Positions 55,177 through 64,000 of a stretch of DNA of 64,000 bases are shown here, piece by piece. A model generated the notes under the pieces. It saw only the letters and a list, made by a program, of their open reading frames with translations, was not told where the DNA came from and made no database searches. The first letter of the stretch is position 1, and the number at the start of each line of letters is the position of its first letter. This DNA is from an uncultured Jannaschia sp. (GTDB lineage: Bacteria; Pseudomonadota; Alphaproteobacteria; Rhodobacterales; Rhodobacteraceae), in assembly GCF_947503795.1 (NCBI RefSeq), contig NZ_CANNEZ010000003.1:1-64000 (forward strand). The letters run 5' to 3'. The position numbers were made by a program, and so were the translations under genes.

Positions 55177-57234
55177 ATGAGCACGCGCACCCGCCTCAGC
55201 GCCGATATCGGCGGCACCTTCACCGATGTGGTGCTGGCGCATGGCGGCGCGCTGCATTCGACCAAGGTCCTGACGACCTACGACGCACCCGAGCGGGCCA
55301 TCCTTGACGGGATGGAGACGGTCTGCGCGAAGGCCGGTATCGCGCCTGCGGCGATCGAGCAGGTTTTACATGGAACGACGCTGGCGACGAATGCCCTGAT
55401 CGAGCGGCGGGGCGCAAATACCGTGCTCGTGACGACCGAGGGCTTTCGCGACGTGATCGAGATGCGGACCGAGAGCCGGTTCGAGCAATACGACCTGAAC
55501 ATCGTCCTGCCGGAACCGCTCCTGCCGCGCGACCGGCGGCTGACCGTCCGGGAGCGGATGGATGCTGATGGCGCCCCGCTGGTGGCGCTGAACGAGGCCG
55601 CCATCGCAGAGACATGCGCCGCCCTGCGCGATGCCGCCCCCTTCGACAGCGTCGCGATCGCCCTGATCCACGCCTATGCGAACCCCGCGCACGAACGGAT
55701 GCTGCGCGATGCCATCGCGGACGCATTCCCCGAGGCCGCGATCTCGATCTCGTCCGAAGTCAGCCCGCAGATGCGCGAGTACGAGCGCTTCAATACGACT
55801 GTCGCCAACGCCTATATCAAGCCGCTCATGAAATCGTATCTCGACCGTCTGGGCGGGGCGATGGCGGCGCGGGGCGTGACCGCGCCGATCTTCATGATCC
55901 ATTCCGGGGGCGGGCTGATGTCGCTGGGCGACGCGGCCGAGTTCCCGGTCCGGCTGGTCGAATCCGGGCCTGCCGGGGGCGCCGTGTTTGCCGCCGATCT
56001 GGCGCGGCGGCACGGGCTCGACCGGGTGCTCTCCTTCGACATGGGCGGCACGACGGCGAAGATCTGCCTCATCCGCGACGCCACGCCCAAGACGGCGCGG
56101 GTGTTCGAGGTCGCGCGCAGCGCGCGCTTTGCCAAGGGATCGGGTATGCCGATCTCGATCCCGGTGATCGACATGGTCGAGATCGGGGCGGGCGGCGGAT
56201 CGCTCGCGTGGCGGGACGCGATGGGGCAGGTCCGGGTTGGCCCGGAAAGCGCCGGGTCCGAGCCGGGCCCGGCCTGCTACGGGCGCGGCGGGGACCGGCC
56301 AGCGGTCACGGATGCGGACCTCGTGCTGGGCAAGCTCGACCCCGAGAACTTCGCGGGCGGCGCCTTCGTTCTCGACACCGCAGCCAGCGTGGCCGCGCTC
56401 GAACGGCTGGAGATGACCGCCCTCGACGCGGCCCACGCCACCGCCGAGATCGTCGACGAGACCATGGCCAATGCCGCCCGCGTCCATGCGGTCGAAAATG
56501 GCGAGGTCCTGTCGGGCTACACGATGATCGCCTTCGGCGGCGCGGCGCCCCTCCACGCGGCGCGGCTGTGCGAGAAGCTGGGGATCGGCCGCTGTCTCGT
56601 GCCGGTCGGGGCGGGCGTCGGCTCGGCCATCGGGTTCCTGCACGCGCCGGTCTCGTTCGAGGCGACGCGCACGGTCTTCATGTCGCTCGACGCTTATGGC
56701 GAGGACACTGCCCGTCGCCTGATCGACCTTCTGGCCGAGGAAGCCGAGACCTTCGTGCGGACCTGCGCGCCCGAAGGGGCGCTGCGGCGATCGGTCAAGG
56801 TTCACATGCGTTATCGCGGGCAAGGCTGGGAGATCCCCGTCGACCTCGACGACGGCCTATCGGCCGCCACCGTCGCGGCCCGGTTCGAGGCGGCCTACGA
56901 GACGCTCTTCGGGCGGACCGTGTCCGGCATGACGCCCGAGATCACCGTCTGGTCCGTCACCGCGTTCCACCCCGCGCCGGCCTCGGACCCCGTCCAGGGC
57001 GTGGCCGATGCGGGACCGGCCAATGCTTCGGCCCATCGCGACCTGTTCGATCCGGCCAGCGGCACCACCGTCTCGGCCGGACTTCTGGCGCGGTCGGACG
57101 TCAGCCCCGGCATGTCCGCCGCCGGCCCCGTGCTCGTCACCGAGCGCGAGACCACCGTCGTCGTCCCGGCGAGCCGTCATCTCCGCGTCCTCGGCGATGG
57201 CACGCTGGACCTTCACGTCCCGGAGGCGCCATGA
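55177..57234 (+). CDS. hyuA: Hydantoinase/oxoprolinase subunit A
   Basis: This 685-aa ATP-dependent ring-opening enzyme subunit has LSADIGGTFTDVVLAHGGAL (phosphate-loop-like N-terminus) and VLHGTTLATNALIERRGANT. HSGGGLMSLGDAAEFPVRLV, SFDMGGTTAKICLIR and VDMVEIGAGGGSLAW-like stretches follow. It belongs to the HyuA/oxoprolinase alpha group that cleaves hydantoins or 5-oxoproline with HyuB. An in-frame ATG 15 bp upstream cannot be excluded as the start. HyuB follows with a four-base overlap (ATGA). Confidence 0.92.
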   Translation: MSTRTRLSADIGGTFTDVVLAHGGALHSTKVLTTYDAPERAILDGMETVCAKAGIAPAAIEQVLHGTTLATNALIERRGANTVLVTTEGFRDVIEMRTESRFEQYDLNIVLPEPLLPRDRRLTVRERMDADGAPLVALNEAAIAETCAALRDAAPFDSVAIALIHAYANPAHERMLRDAIADAFPEAAISISSEVSPQMREYERFNTTVANAYIKPLMKSYLDRLGGAMAARGVTAPIFMIHSGGGLMSLGDAAEFPVRLVESGPAGGAVFAADLARRHGLDRVLSFDMGGTTAKICLIRDATPKTARVFEVARSARFAKGSGMPISIPVIDMVEIGAGGGSLAWRDAMGQVRVGPESAGSEPGPACYGRGGDRPAVTDADLVLGKLDPENFAGGAFVLDTAASVAALERLEMTALDAAHATAEIVDETMANAARVHAVENGEVLSGYTMIAFGGAAPLHAARLCEKLGIGRCLVPVGAGVGSAIGFLHAPVSFEATRTVFMSLDAYGEDTARRLIDLLAEEAETFVRTCAPEGALRRSVKVHMRYRGQGWEIPVDLDDGLSAATVAARFEAAYETLFGRTVSGMTPEITVWSVTAFHPAPASDPVQGVADAGPANASAHRDLFDPASGTTVSAGLLARSDVSPGMSAAGPVLVTERETTVVVPASRHLRVLGDGTLDLHVPEAP

Positions 57235-58853
57235 CCGAGATCGCTCACCAGGTCATGTGGACACGCCTTATCTCCATCGTGGAGGAGCAGGCACAGGCCC
57301 TGATCCGCACCGCCTTCTCGACCTCCGTCCGCGAGGCGGGGGACCTGTCGGCGGGCGTCTACGACGCGGGCGGCCGGATGCTGGCGCAGGCGGTCACGGG
57401 CACGCCCGGCCACGTCAACGCGATGGCCGATGCGGTGCCGCATTTCATCGACGCGATCCCCGAGATGATCGAAGGCGACGTCTACCTGACCAACGATCCC
57501 TGGAAGGGCACTGGGCATCTCCACGACATCACCGTCGTCACACCCGTCTTTCACCACGGCACCCATGTCGGCTTCTTCGCCTGCACCGCCCACGTCACCG
57601 ATATCGGCGGACGGGGCTTCGGGGCTGACGGCAACTCCGTCTTCGAGGAGGGGCTCTATCTTCCGATCTGCCACTTCGCCCGCGCCGGGGTGGTCGAGGA
57701 GACGCTGGTCCGCATCCTCGCCGCCAATTCGCGCGAACCCGAGCAGCTCGTGGGCGATGTCCACGCGCTGGCTACCTGCAACGAGATCGGACGCCGTCGC
57801 CTGACCGACATGCTGGACGAGTTCGACATATCGGATCTGTCGGGGGTGGCGGATTTCATCATCGACCGCTCCCGTACCGCGACCGAGGCCGCCATCTCAG
57901 CGTTGCCGGACGGATCGGCCCGCGCCGAGATGCGGATCGACGGGTTCACCGCGCCGGTCGACCTCGCGGTCGCCGTCACGATCGACGACGTCACGGTCGG
58001 CTGCGATTTCCACGGCACCAGCGGGCTCGACCCCAAGGGCATCAACGTGCCGCTGGTCTATACCAAGGCCTATGCCTGCTACGCGCTCAAGGTCGCGATC
58101 GCGCCGGACATTCCCAACAACACGGGCTCGCTGGCACCCTTCCGCACCACCGCACCCGAGGGCAGCATCGTCAACGCGCCGCCGCCCGCGCCGGTGGCCT
58201 TGCGGCACGTCATCGGTCACATGATCCCCGACGCGGTGTTCGGCGCCTTGGACCAGCTCCTGCCGGGCACCGTCCCAGCCGAAGGCGCGGGAGCGCTCTG
58301 CAACTTCATGATGTCCGTCGTGCCCACCGGCCCGAACGGGCGGCGGGCCGAGATCCTGTCATTCAACTCGGGCGGCGGCGGCGCGCGGCCGGGGCTCGAT
58401 GGTCTGAACGCGACGGCCTTTCCATCCGGCGTCATGACCATGCCCGTCGAGGCGGTCGAGCAGGCCGGTCCCGTGATCTTCTGGCGCAAGGAGTTGCGGC
58501 CCGATTCCGGAGGTGCGGGCCGGATGCGCGGCGGGCTGGGACAGGTCATGGAGATCGAGGCGCGGCCCGGCCACCGCTTCGACCTCTCGGCGATGTTCGA
58601 CCGGCTGCAGCATCCGGCGCGGGGGCGTGCGGGCGGCGGGGACGGCGCACCGACCGAGATCCTGACGCAGGACGGCACGGCGCTGGCCGGCAAGGGACGC
58701 CAGCCCTTGGCCGAAGGCACGCGCGTGACGCTCCGCTTTCCCGGCGGCGGCGGCTATGGCCCGCCCGCCGAGCGCGACCCCGAGGCCGTCGCGCGCGACA
58801 TCCGGCTGGGCTACGTCACCTCCGACACGATGGCCGGCGACGACGACGGCTAG
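57231..58853 (+). CDS. hyuB: Hydantoinase/oxoprolinase subunit B
   Basis: This 540-aa subunit has VREAGDLSAGVYDAGGRML, GDVYLTNDPWKGTGHLHDIT, FFACTAHVTDIGGRGFGAD and FNSGGGGARPGLDGLNA, which are HyuB markers. With HyuA it opens hydantoin or 5-oxoproline rings using ATP. The substrate is not fixed by sequence. It converges on putR with a four-base overlap. Confidence 0.93.
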   Translation: MTEIAHQVMWTRLISIVEEQAQALIRTAFSTSVREAGDLSAGVYDAGGRMLAQAVTGTPGHVNAMADAVPHFIDAIPEMIEGDVYLTNDPWKGTGHLHDITVVTPVFHHGTHVGFFACTAHVTDIGGRGFGADGNSVFEEGLYLPICHFARAGVVEETLVRILAANSREPEQLVGDVHALATCNEIGRRRLTDMLDEFDISDLSGVADFIIDRSRTATEAAISALPDGSARAEMRIDGFTAPVDLAVAVTIDDVTVGCDFHGTSGLDPKGINVPLVYTKAYACYALKVAIAPDIPNNTGSLAPFRTTAPEGSIVNAPPPAPVALRHVIGHMIPDAVFGALDQLLPGTVPAEGAGALCNFMMSVVPTGPNGRRAEILSFNSGGGGARPGLDGLNATAFPSGVMTMPVEAVEQAGPVIFWRKELRPDSGGAGRMRGGLGQVMEIEARPGHRFDLSAMFDRLQHPARGRAGGGDGAPTEILTQDGTALAGKGRQPLAEGTRVTLRFPGGGGYGPPAERDPEAVARDIRLGYVTSDTMAGDDDG

Positions 58854-59314
58854 GCGACCACCGCCCCGCCCCGCTCGACCACGCTTTCCATCACCGGGTA
58901 GGTCCGCGTCTCGCGCACGCCAGGCAACGCCAGGAGCGCATCCGACAGGAACGCTCGATACGCGTCCATATCCGCGTGGCGCGTCTTGAGAAGATAGTCG
59001 AACCCGCCCGCGACCATGTGGCATTCCTCGACTGCCTCGACGTCCCGCACGGCGGCGGCGAATTCCTCGAAGATGTCGGCGCTCGTCCGGTCCAGCTTGA
59101 TCTCGCAGAAAGCTGTCAGCCCAAGGCCCAGCGCGCGCGGCGACAGGATCGCGCGGTAGCCGGTAATCACGCCGTCCCGCTGCAACCGGCGCATCCGCTC
59201 GGCCACCGCATTGGCCGAAAGGCCGACCGCCTCCGAGAGCGCGGTGACCGCCATCCGACCATCCCGCTGCAAAGCCGCGATGATCCGGCGATCGGTTCGG
59301 TCGATCTGCGACAT
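58850..59314 (-). CDS. putR: Lrp/AsnC-family regulator of putA (PutR)
   Basis: This 154-aa regulator has an N-terminal helix-turn-helix (IDRTDRRIIAALQRDGRMAV, then LSEAVGLSANAVAERMRRLQ) and a C-terminal RAM domain (EECHMVAGGFDYLLKTRHA). Sitting divergent from putA, it is probably the proline-responsive activator PutR. The start at 59314 has GAGGA upstream. An in-frame ATG 45 bp upstream also has a GGAG-like site and is the alternative. Confidence 0.9.
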   Translation of the reverse strand: MSQIDRTDRRIIAALQRDGRMAVTALSEAVGLSANAVAERMRRLQRDGVITGYRAILSPRALGLGLTAFCEIKLDRTSADIFEEFAAAVRDVEAVEECHMVAGGFDYLLKTRHADMDAYRAFLSDALLALPGVRETRTYPVMESVVERGGAVVA

Positions 59315-59452
59315 GGCTGCGAATTCCTCGGCATTCTCGTTCTGGACTGCGAATATCATCTCTCTCCGCGCTGCGCCAAGGCCCAGTTTGGTGAGACGCC
59401 CCGGTCCCGGCTCCGGTATATGCGGATCACACCGGAACCGGAGTCACGCCCC

Positions 59453-62377
59453 ATGTCCCTTGCCTACGCCCCCGCCGACGAGACGCTGCTGCCCGGCCTT
59501 CTGCCCTTCGCGGATGTCCCGCCCGCAACCCGCAAGATGGCCGAGGGTCTGATCGCCAAGGTCCGCGGCGCGCAGACGCGGATCGGGGGCCTCGAGGACT
59601 TCCTGCGCGACTACGATCTCTCGACCCGCGAGGGTCTTGCGTTGATGGCGATGGCCGAGGCCCTACTCCGCGTGCCCGACAGCGAAACGCAGGACCGCCT
59701 GATCGCCGACAAGATCGGGGCGGGCGACTGGGACGGTCACGGCGCGTCCGAGGCGTGGCTCGTCTCGGCGGCGACCTGGGGCATGGGCCTGTCGAACCGG
59801 CTCCTGCGGCCCGGCGATACCGTGCCCGGCGTGCTGACCCAGATGACCCGGCGGATCGGTGGCCCGGCCGTCCGGCAGGGCGTCCGGCAGGCAATGCGCT
59901 TCATGGGCCACCAGTTCGTGCTGGGCGAGACCATCGAGGACGCCATCGACCGCGCCGCCAAGCGCGAGGCGAAGGGCGGGCTCTATTCGTACGACATGCT
60001 GGGCGAAGGCGCGCGGACCTGGGCCGACGCCCGCCGCTACGCCAAGTCCTATGCCGACGCGATCGACGTGATCGGGCGGCGCGCGGGCAACCACGCGTTG
60101 CCGAACCGTCCCGGCATCTCGGTCAAGCTCTCGGCCCTGCATCCGCATTACACGCCCCGTAACCGCGACGCCGTGCTGGCCGAACTCGTCCCCGTGCTGG
60201 TCGACCTCGCCGCAAAGGCGAAGTCCTTCGACCTCAACTTCACCGTCGATGCCGAGGAGCAGGACCGGCTGGAGCTGTCGCTCGATGTCATCGAAGCGGC
60301 CTTCGCCGACGACCGGCTGCGCGACTGGCAAGGCTTCGGCCTCGCCATTCAGGCCTACGGCAAGCGCGCGCTGCCGGTGATCGAACGGATCGGGGCGCTT
60401 GCGAAACGCCATGACCAGACGATGATGGTCCGGCTGGTCAAGGGCGCCTACTGGGACACCGAGGTCAAGCACGCCCAGGTCGAGGGGCATGACGACTACC
60501 CGGTTTTCACCCGCAAGGCGCTGACCGACCTCAACTACCTCGCCTGCGCACAGGCGATGCTGGATCTGCGCCCTCATCTTTACCCGCAATTCGCGACGCA
60601 CAACGCGCTCAGCATCGCGCATGTCATCCGCATGGCGGGCGAGGCGCGCGGCTACGAGTTCCAGCGCCTGCACGGCATGGGCGAGGCGCTGCACGACGCG
60701 ACCGCCTCCATCAGCGGTGTCCCGTGCCGGATCTACGCGCCCGTGGGCGGGCATCGCGACCTGCTCGCCTATCTCGTCCGCCGTCTCCTGGAGAACGGGG
60801 CCTCGACCTCCTTCGTGGCGCAGGCCGCCGACAAGGCGGTGCCAGTGGCCGAAGTGCTGGCGCAGCCGAGCGACCTGAAGACCCAGCCGCGTCATCCGAA
60901 CATCCCGCGCCCCGCGGCGATCTTCGCACCGCGCGCCAACTCGATCGGGATCGAATGGGGCGACCGGGCGGCGCTCGACGTGCTGATGGCCGAGATGCAC
61001 GCCGCACCCTCGGTGCCCGCGCCGAAGGCAATCACCGCCGACGCCGCCTTCGCCCGCGCCACCGCCGCCTTCCCCGCTTGGCGCGACACGCCCGCGGCCG
61101 ACCGCAGCGCCGCACTCCGCCGCGCCGCCGACGCGCTCGAAGCGAACCGTGCGGGCCTGATGGCGACGCTGTCGCGCGAGGCGGGCAAGACGCTCGACGA
61201 TGGCATCGCCGAGATCCGAGAGGCGGTCGACTTCCTGCGCTACTACGCCGACGAGGCCGAGGCGCTTTACCAACCCCGCATCCTGCCCGGCCCCACGGGC
61301 GAACGGAACGCGTGGTCCGTGCGCGGCCGCAGCGTGTTCCTGACGATCGCGCCCTGGAACTTCCCGCTGGCGATCTTCCTCGGTCAGACGGCCGCCGCGC
61401 TGGCCGCGGGCAATGCGGTCGTCGCCAAGCCCGCGCCCCAGACGCCCCGGATCGCGGCACAGGCCGTGCGCCTCCTCCACGAGGCCGGCATCCCCGAGGA
61501 CGTGCTGATCCTCGCCCCCGGCGGCACCGATCTGGGCCGCGACCTCGTGGCCGACCCGCGCGTGGCCGGCGTGGCCTTCACCGGCTCGACTGCGACGGCC
61601 AAGGCGATCAACCGCGCGCTGGCCGAAAAGGACGGACCCATCGTCCCGCTGATCGCCGAGACGGGCGGCATCAACGCCATGATCGCCGACGCCACGGCGC
61701 TGCCCGAACAGGTGGCCGACGATGTGGTCATGTCGGCCTTCCGCTCGGCCGGGCAACGCTGCTCGGCCTGCCGGATTCTCTACCTGCAATCCGACGTGGC
61801 CGACCGGATGCTCGAGATGATCGAGGGGGCCGCCGCGACGCTGCGCGCGGGCGACCCGATGGACCCCGCGACCGATATCGGGCCGGTCATCGACGCCGAC
61901 GCGCTGGCCCGCCTCGAGGCGCATGTCGCGGGCCACGCGCCGCGCTGGCAGGGCGACGTGCCGGACGGCCTCTACATGCAGCCGACAATCATCGAGCTGG
62001 GCATGGGCGAGACCCTCGACCGCGAGGTCTTCGGTCCTGTCCTGCACGTCAAGCGCTACGCGGCGGGCAAGCTCGACGCCGTGTTGGACGAGATCGACGC
62101 GACGGGCTACGGCCTGACCTTTGGGCTGCATTCGCGGATTGACGCGACCATCGCCCGGGTCACCGCCCGGATCGGCGCGGGCAATGTCTACGTCAACCGC
62201 AACCAGATCGGGGCCATCGTCGGCAGCCAGCCCTTCGGCGGACGCGGTATGTCGGGGACGGGACCGAAGGCGGGCGGGCCGCTCTACCTGCAGCGCTTCG
62301 TCGAGGAGCGGGTGGTGTCCACCGACACGACCGCCGCCGGCGGCAACGCATCGCTGATGGCGATGGAGGAGCAGTGA
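59453..62377 (+). CDS. putA: Bifunctional proline dehydrogenase / P5C dehydrogenase
   Basis: This 974-aa enzyme oxidises proline to glutamate. The N-terminal flavin-dependent proline dehydrogenase shows LNFTVDAEEQDRLELSLDV, MMVRLVKGAYWDTEVK and YPQFATHNALSIAHVIRMAG. The C-terminal aldehyde dehydrogenase shows FLTIAPWNFPLAIFLGQ, the catalytic Glu in IAETGGINAMIAD, and the catalytic Cys in FRSAGQRCSACRIL. It lacks the N-terminal ribbon-helix-helix repressor domain of E. coli PutA, so regulation falls to the divergent PutR. Length fits the short alphaproteobacterial type. Confidence 0.97.
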   Translation: MSLAYAPADETLLPGLLPFADVPPATRKMAEGLIAKVRGAQTRIGGLEDFLRDYDLSTREGLALMAMAEALLRVPDSETQDRLIADKIGAGDWDGHGASEAWLVSAATWGMGLSNRLLRPGDTVPGVLTQMTRRIGGPAVRQGVRQAMRFMGHQFVLGETIEDAIDRAAKREAKGGLYSYDMLGEGARTWADARRYAKSYADAIDVIGRRAGNHALPNRPGISVKLSALHPHYTPRNRDAVLAELVPVLVDLAAKAKSFDLNFTVDAEEQDRLELSLDVIEAAFADDRLRDWQGFGLAIQAYGKRALPVIERIGALAKRHDQTMMVRLVKGAYWDTEVKHAQVEGHDDYPVFTRKALTDLNYLACAQAMLDLRPHLYPQFATHNALSIAHVIRMAGEARGYEFQRLHGMGEALHDATASISGVPCRIYAPVGGHRDLLAYLVRRLLENGASTSFVAQAADKAVPVAEVLAQPSDLKTQPRHPNIPRPAAIFAPRANSIGIEWGDRAALDVLMAEMHAAPSVPAPKAITADAAFARATAAFPAWRDTPAADRSAALRRAADALEANRAGLMATLSREAGKTLDDGIAEIREAVDFLRYYADEAEALYQPRILPGPTGERNAWSVRGRSVFLTIAPWNFPLAIFLGQTAAALAAGNAVVAKPAPQTPRIAAQAVRLLHEAGIPEDVLILAPGGTDLGRDLVADPRVAGVAFTGSTATAKAINRALAEKDGPIVPLIAETGGINAMIADATALPEQVADDVVMSAFRSAGQRCSACRILYLQSDVADRMLEMIEGAAATLRAGDPMDPATDIGPVIDADALARLEAHVAGHAPRWQGDVPDGLYMQPTIIELGMGETLDREVFGPVLHVKRYAAGKLDAVLDEIDATGYGLTFGLHSRIDATIARVTARIGAGNVYVNRNQIGAIVGSQPFGGRGMSGTGPKAGGPLYLQRFVEERVVSTDTTAAGGNASLMAMEEQ

Positions 62378-62431
62378 GGCGGCCGTCATACGGGCTCGGC
62401 TTGCGCGATACGACCGCGATGCGGTCCGCGC

Positions 62432-62460
62432 ATCGCCGGGCCGCCCCCCGGCCCGGCGAT
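62432..62460. terminator. Perfect 11-bp stem-loop between putA and livF
   Basis: ATCGCCGGGCC (62432-62442) and GGCCCGGCGAT (62450-62460) are exact inverted repeats around a 7-base C-rich loop. The element lies in the 263-bp convergent gap, 55 bases past the putA stop. No U-run follows on either strand, so it may act as a bidirectional terminator or 3' stabiliser. The rest of the gap shows no coding frame that I trust. Confidence 0.5.
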
Positions 62461-62640
62461 CCCGTCGACGTCTTCACCCCGCTCGGGCGTCGTCCTGACC
62501 TCGCGACCATAAAGCGCCCCGCTCGGATCCAGCATCGCCGCGCCGCGGCCCGCCGATGCGCTGCTGTCTGCTCCTGGTGATCGCGTGACTTGGCGATCCA
62601 TGCCGCACATCTCGACACAGATCGCGATGGCGAGCCCATG

Positions 62641-63327
62641 TCACACCCCCAGCAACCGATCAGCCGTCGCCGCGTCCAGCGCGTCCAGCCCGCCCGTCCA
62701 GACGTCGCGCCCGCGTTCGAGCACGACGGCGCGGTCGGCCACCTCGCGGAGTTCGACCAGCGACTTGTCGACGATCAGGATGGCGAGGCCCGTCTCGGAT
62801 TTCAGCCGCCGGATCGCCGCCCGAATCTCGGTGCGCACGAGCGGGGCCAGCCCCTCGGTCGCTTCGTCGAGGATCAGGAGGCGCGGGTTCGTCGCCAGCG
62901 CGCGCCCGATCGCCAGCATCTGCTGCTCGCCCCCCGAAAGCGTGCCCGCGACCTGTCCCATCCGGTCGCCCAGCCGTGGAAACAGACCGCGGATCGCTGC
63001 GACATCCCACGGGCCGGGCCGGGCCGCCGCGGCGAGGTTCTCGGCCACGGTCAGCGGCGCGAAGCAACGCCGTCCCTCGGGCACGAGGCCGATGCCCAGC
63101 CGGGCCGCGCGGTGCGATGGCAAGGTCGCGAGGTCGGTGCCGTCGAACACCATCGTTCCACCGGAGGGCATCATCCGACAGATCGCCCGGATCGTCGTCG
63201 TCTTGCCCATCCCGTTGCGGCCCATCAGCGCCACGACCTCGCCCGCGCCCACCTCGAGCGTCACGCCCGAAAGCGCTTGCGCCCCGCCATAGCCGGCGGT
63301 CAGGTCGCGGACGGACAGAAGGGTCAT
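62641..63327 (-). CDS. livF: Branched-chain amino acid ABC transporter ATP-binding protein LivF
   Basis: This 228-aa ATPase has Walker A MGRNGMGKTTT, the LivF-type block GLVPEGRRCFAPLTVAENLA, signature TLSGGEQQM, and Walker B LLILDEATEGLAP. Together with LivG it powers a HAAT-family importer of branched-chain or related amino acids or amides. Its ATG overlaps the livG stop (ATGA). The substrate of this copy is unknown. Confidence 0.92.
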   Translation of the reverse strand: MTLLSVRDLTAGYGGAQALSGVTLEVGAGEVVALMGRNGMGKTTTIRAICRMMPSGGTMVFDGTDLATLPSHRAARLGIGLVPEGRRCFAPLTVAENLAAAARPGPWDVAAIRGLFPRLGDRMGQVAGTLSGGEQQMLAIGRALATNPRLLILDEATEGLAPLVRTEIRAAIRRLKSETGLAILIVDKSLVELREVADRAVVLERGRDVWTGGLDALDAATADRLLGV

Positions 63328-64000
63328 GCGTCGGCCCCGAGATAGGCATCGCGCACGGCCCGGTCGGCGCGCACCTCCGCGACGGTCCCGGTGGCGATCA
63401 CGGCGCCCTCGACCATGACGGACACCCGGTCGGCCAGCGCGAAGACCGCATCCATGTCGTGCTCCACCAGCAGGATCGGCGCCTCGGCCCGGAGCCCGTC
63501 CAGAAGCCCTGTCAGCCGCCGCGTCCCCTCGCCGCCGAGACCCGCCATCGGTTCGTCCATGACGAAGGCGCGCGGGCCTTGGGCGAGCGCCATCGCGACC
63601 TCGAGTTGCCGCCGCTGGCCATGCGAGATGTCCGACACGCGGGCGTCGGGGCGGTCGAGACCCGCGCGTGCCAAGGCCGCCTCGGCCCTGTCACGGAGGA
63701 CCGCGTCTCCGCGCACTGCCCGCCAGAGCGCCGGCCTTGTGCCGCGCATCGCGGCGAGGAGGACGTTATCGCGCACACTGTCCTCGCCCGCGAGTGCCGA
63801 GACCTGGAACGTCCGCGCGATCCCGGCGCGGGCGCGCGCCTCGATCGACCACGCGGTCACGTCCGCGCCGTCCAGACGCACCGTCCCGGCATCCGGCGCG
63901 ATCTGGCCGCAGAGCTGCGCGATGAGGGTGGACTTGCCCGCGCCGTTCGGGCCGATCACGGCGTGGATCTCACCGGGGCGCAGGTCGAGCGACACATCCC
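63324..64000 (-). CDS. livG: Branched-chain amino acid ABC transporter ATP-binding protein LivG (5' end beyond window)
   Basis: About 225 residues are visible and the start lies past the window edge. It has Walker [10 protein letters not shown] (preceded by the LivG-type EIHAVI), the LivG-type ARTFQVSALAGEDSVRDNVL, signature ISHGQRRQLEVA, Walker B FVMDEPMAGLGG and H-loop LVEHDMDAVFALADR. The GTG near the edge is an internal codon, since the reading frame stays open to the end. It is the neighbour and partner of LivF. Confidence 0.9.
   Translation of the reverse strand, partial: DVSLDLRPGEIHAVIGPNGAGKSTLIAQLCGQIAPDAGTVRLDGADVTAWSIEARARAGIARTFQVSALAGEDSVRDNVLLAAMRGTRPALWRAVRGDAVLRDRAEAALARAGLDRPDARVSDISHGQRRQLEVAMALAQGPRAFVMDEPMAGLGGEGTRRLTGLLDGLRAEAPILLVEHDMDAVFALADRVSVMVEGAVIATGTVAEVRADRAVRDAYLGADA

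Noticed and set aside
62374-62580. Short open frame starting with GTG at the putA stop
   Set aside because: It spans the 11-bp hairpin, is Arg/Ala-rich and resembles no protein.

Overview
The window is 64 kb of GC-rich DNA from an alphaproteobacterium of the order Rhodobacterales (Rhodobacteraceae, roseobacter-like). The evidence is the flagellar locus with FlbT, FlaF and DUF1217 genes, VPLPA-CTERM proteins, homologues of mitochondrial complex I accessory proteins, a short PutA with a separate Lrp-type regulator, and CtrA-type TTAA-N7-TTAA sites. Coding density is very high, with many ATGA, GTGA or TTGA start/stop overlaps. No insertion sequence, prophage or CRISPR array was seen. The only RNA gene found is tRNA-Arg(UCU).

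Layout. 1-5.2 kb: end of a dipeptidase gene, a zinc-finger protein, an ABC ATPase without a permease, an EamA exporter, a FOXRED1-like flavoprotein and two tandem VPLPA-CTERM proteins. 5.1-12.6 kb: a xylose regulon, with xylF-xylH-xylG-xylB-xylA leftward and a ROK repressor rightward across an AT-rich operator. 12.5-15.4 kb: a secreted VCBS/ASPIC (CRTAC1-like) protein, translationally coupled to the ROK gene and convergent with a di-haem peroxidase-like protein. 15.5-33.6 kb: housekeeping and accessory genes, namely typA/bipA, a leishmanolysin-like protease, an NMT1/SsuA-type ABC transporter, tRNA-Arg, a glycosyltransferase, GNAT, an NDUFS4-like protein, uvrB, a barrel-like protein behind a perfect CtrA box, an unknown 303-aa protein, trmL, dacB, an EamA transporter, nadD, a YIP1 protein and ettA.

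33.6-54.9 kb: a flagellar cluster of about 28 genes in five blocks. These are fliF-fliH-fliN-fliP-hypothetical (left), fliL-hypothetical-motE-motA-large periplasmic protein-flhA-fliR-flhB-fliJ-like (right), flgB-flgC-fliE-fliQ-flgF-flgG-flgA-flgH-fliL2 (left), fliI (right), and fliC followed by flaF-flbT-DUF1217 (left). It holds the export gate, the export ATPase, the MS ring, the rod, the L ring, one stator protein and flagellin. The hook, hook-associated, P-ring, motB, fliG and fliM genes are not in view. CtrA-like TTAA-N7-TTAG sites lie between fliF and fliL and upstream of fliC.

55-64 kb: a hyuAB hydantoinase/oxoprolinase pair, putR and putA (proline to glutamate), then livF and a livG cut by the window edge.

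No clearly new multi-gene system was found. The best leads are the CtrA-box-driven barrel-like protein, the MotC-like candidate beside motE and motA, the ROK-coupled CRTAC1/peroxidase module, the tandem VPLPA-CTERM pair, and the unknown 303-aa protein.
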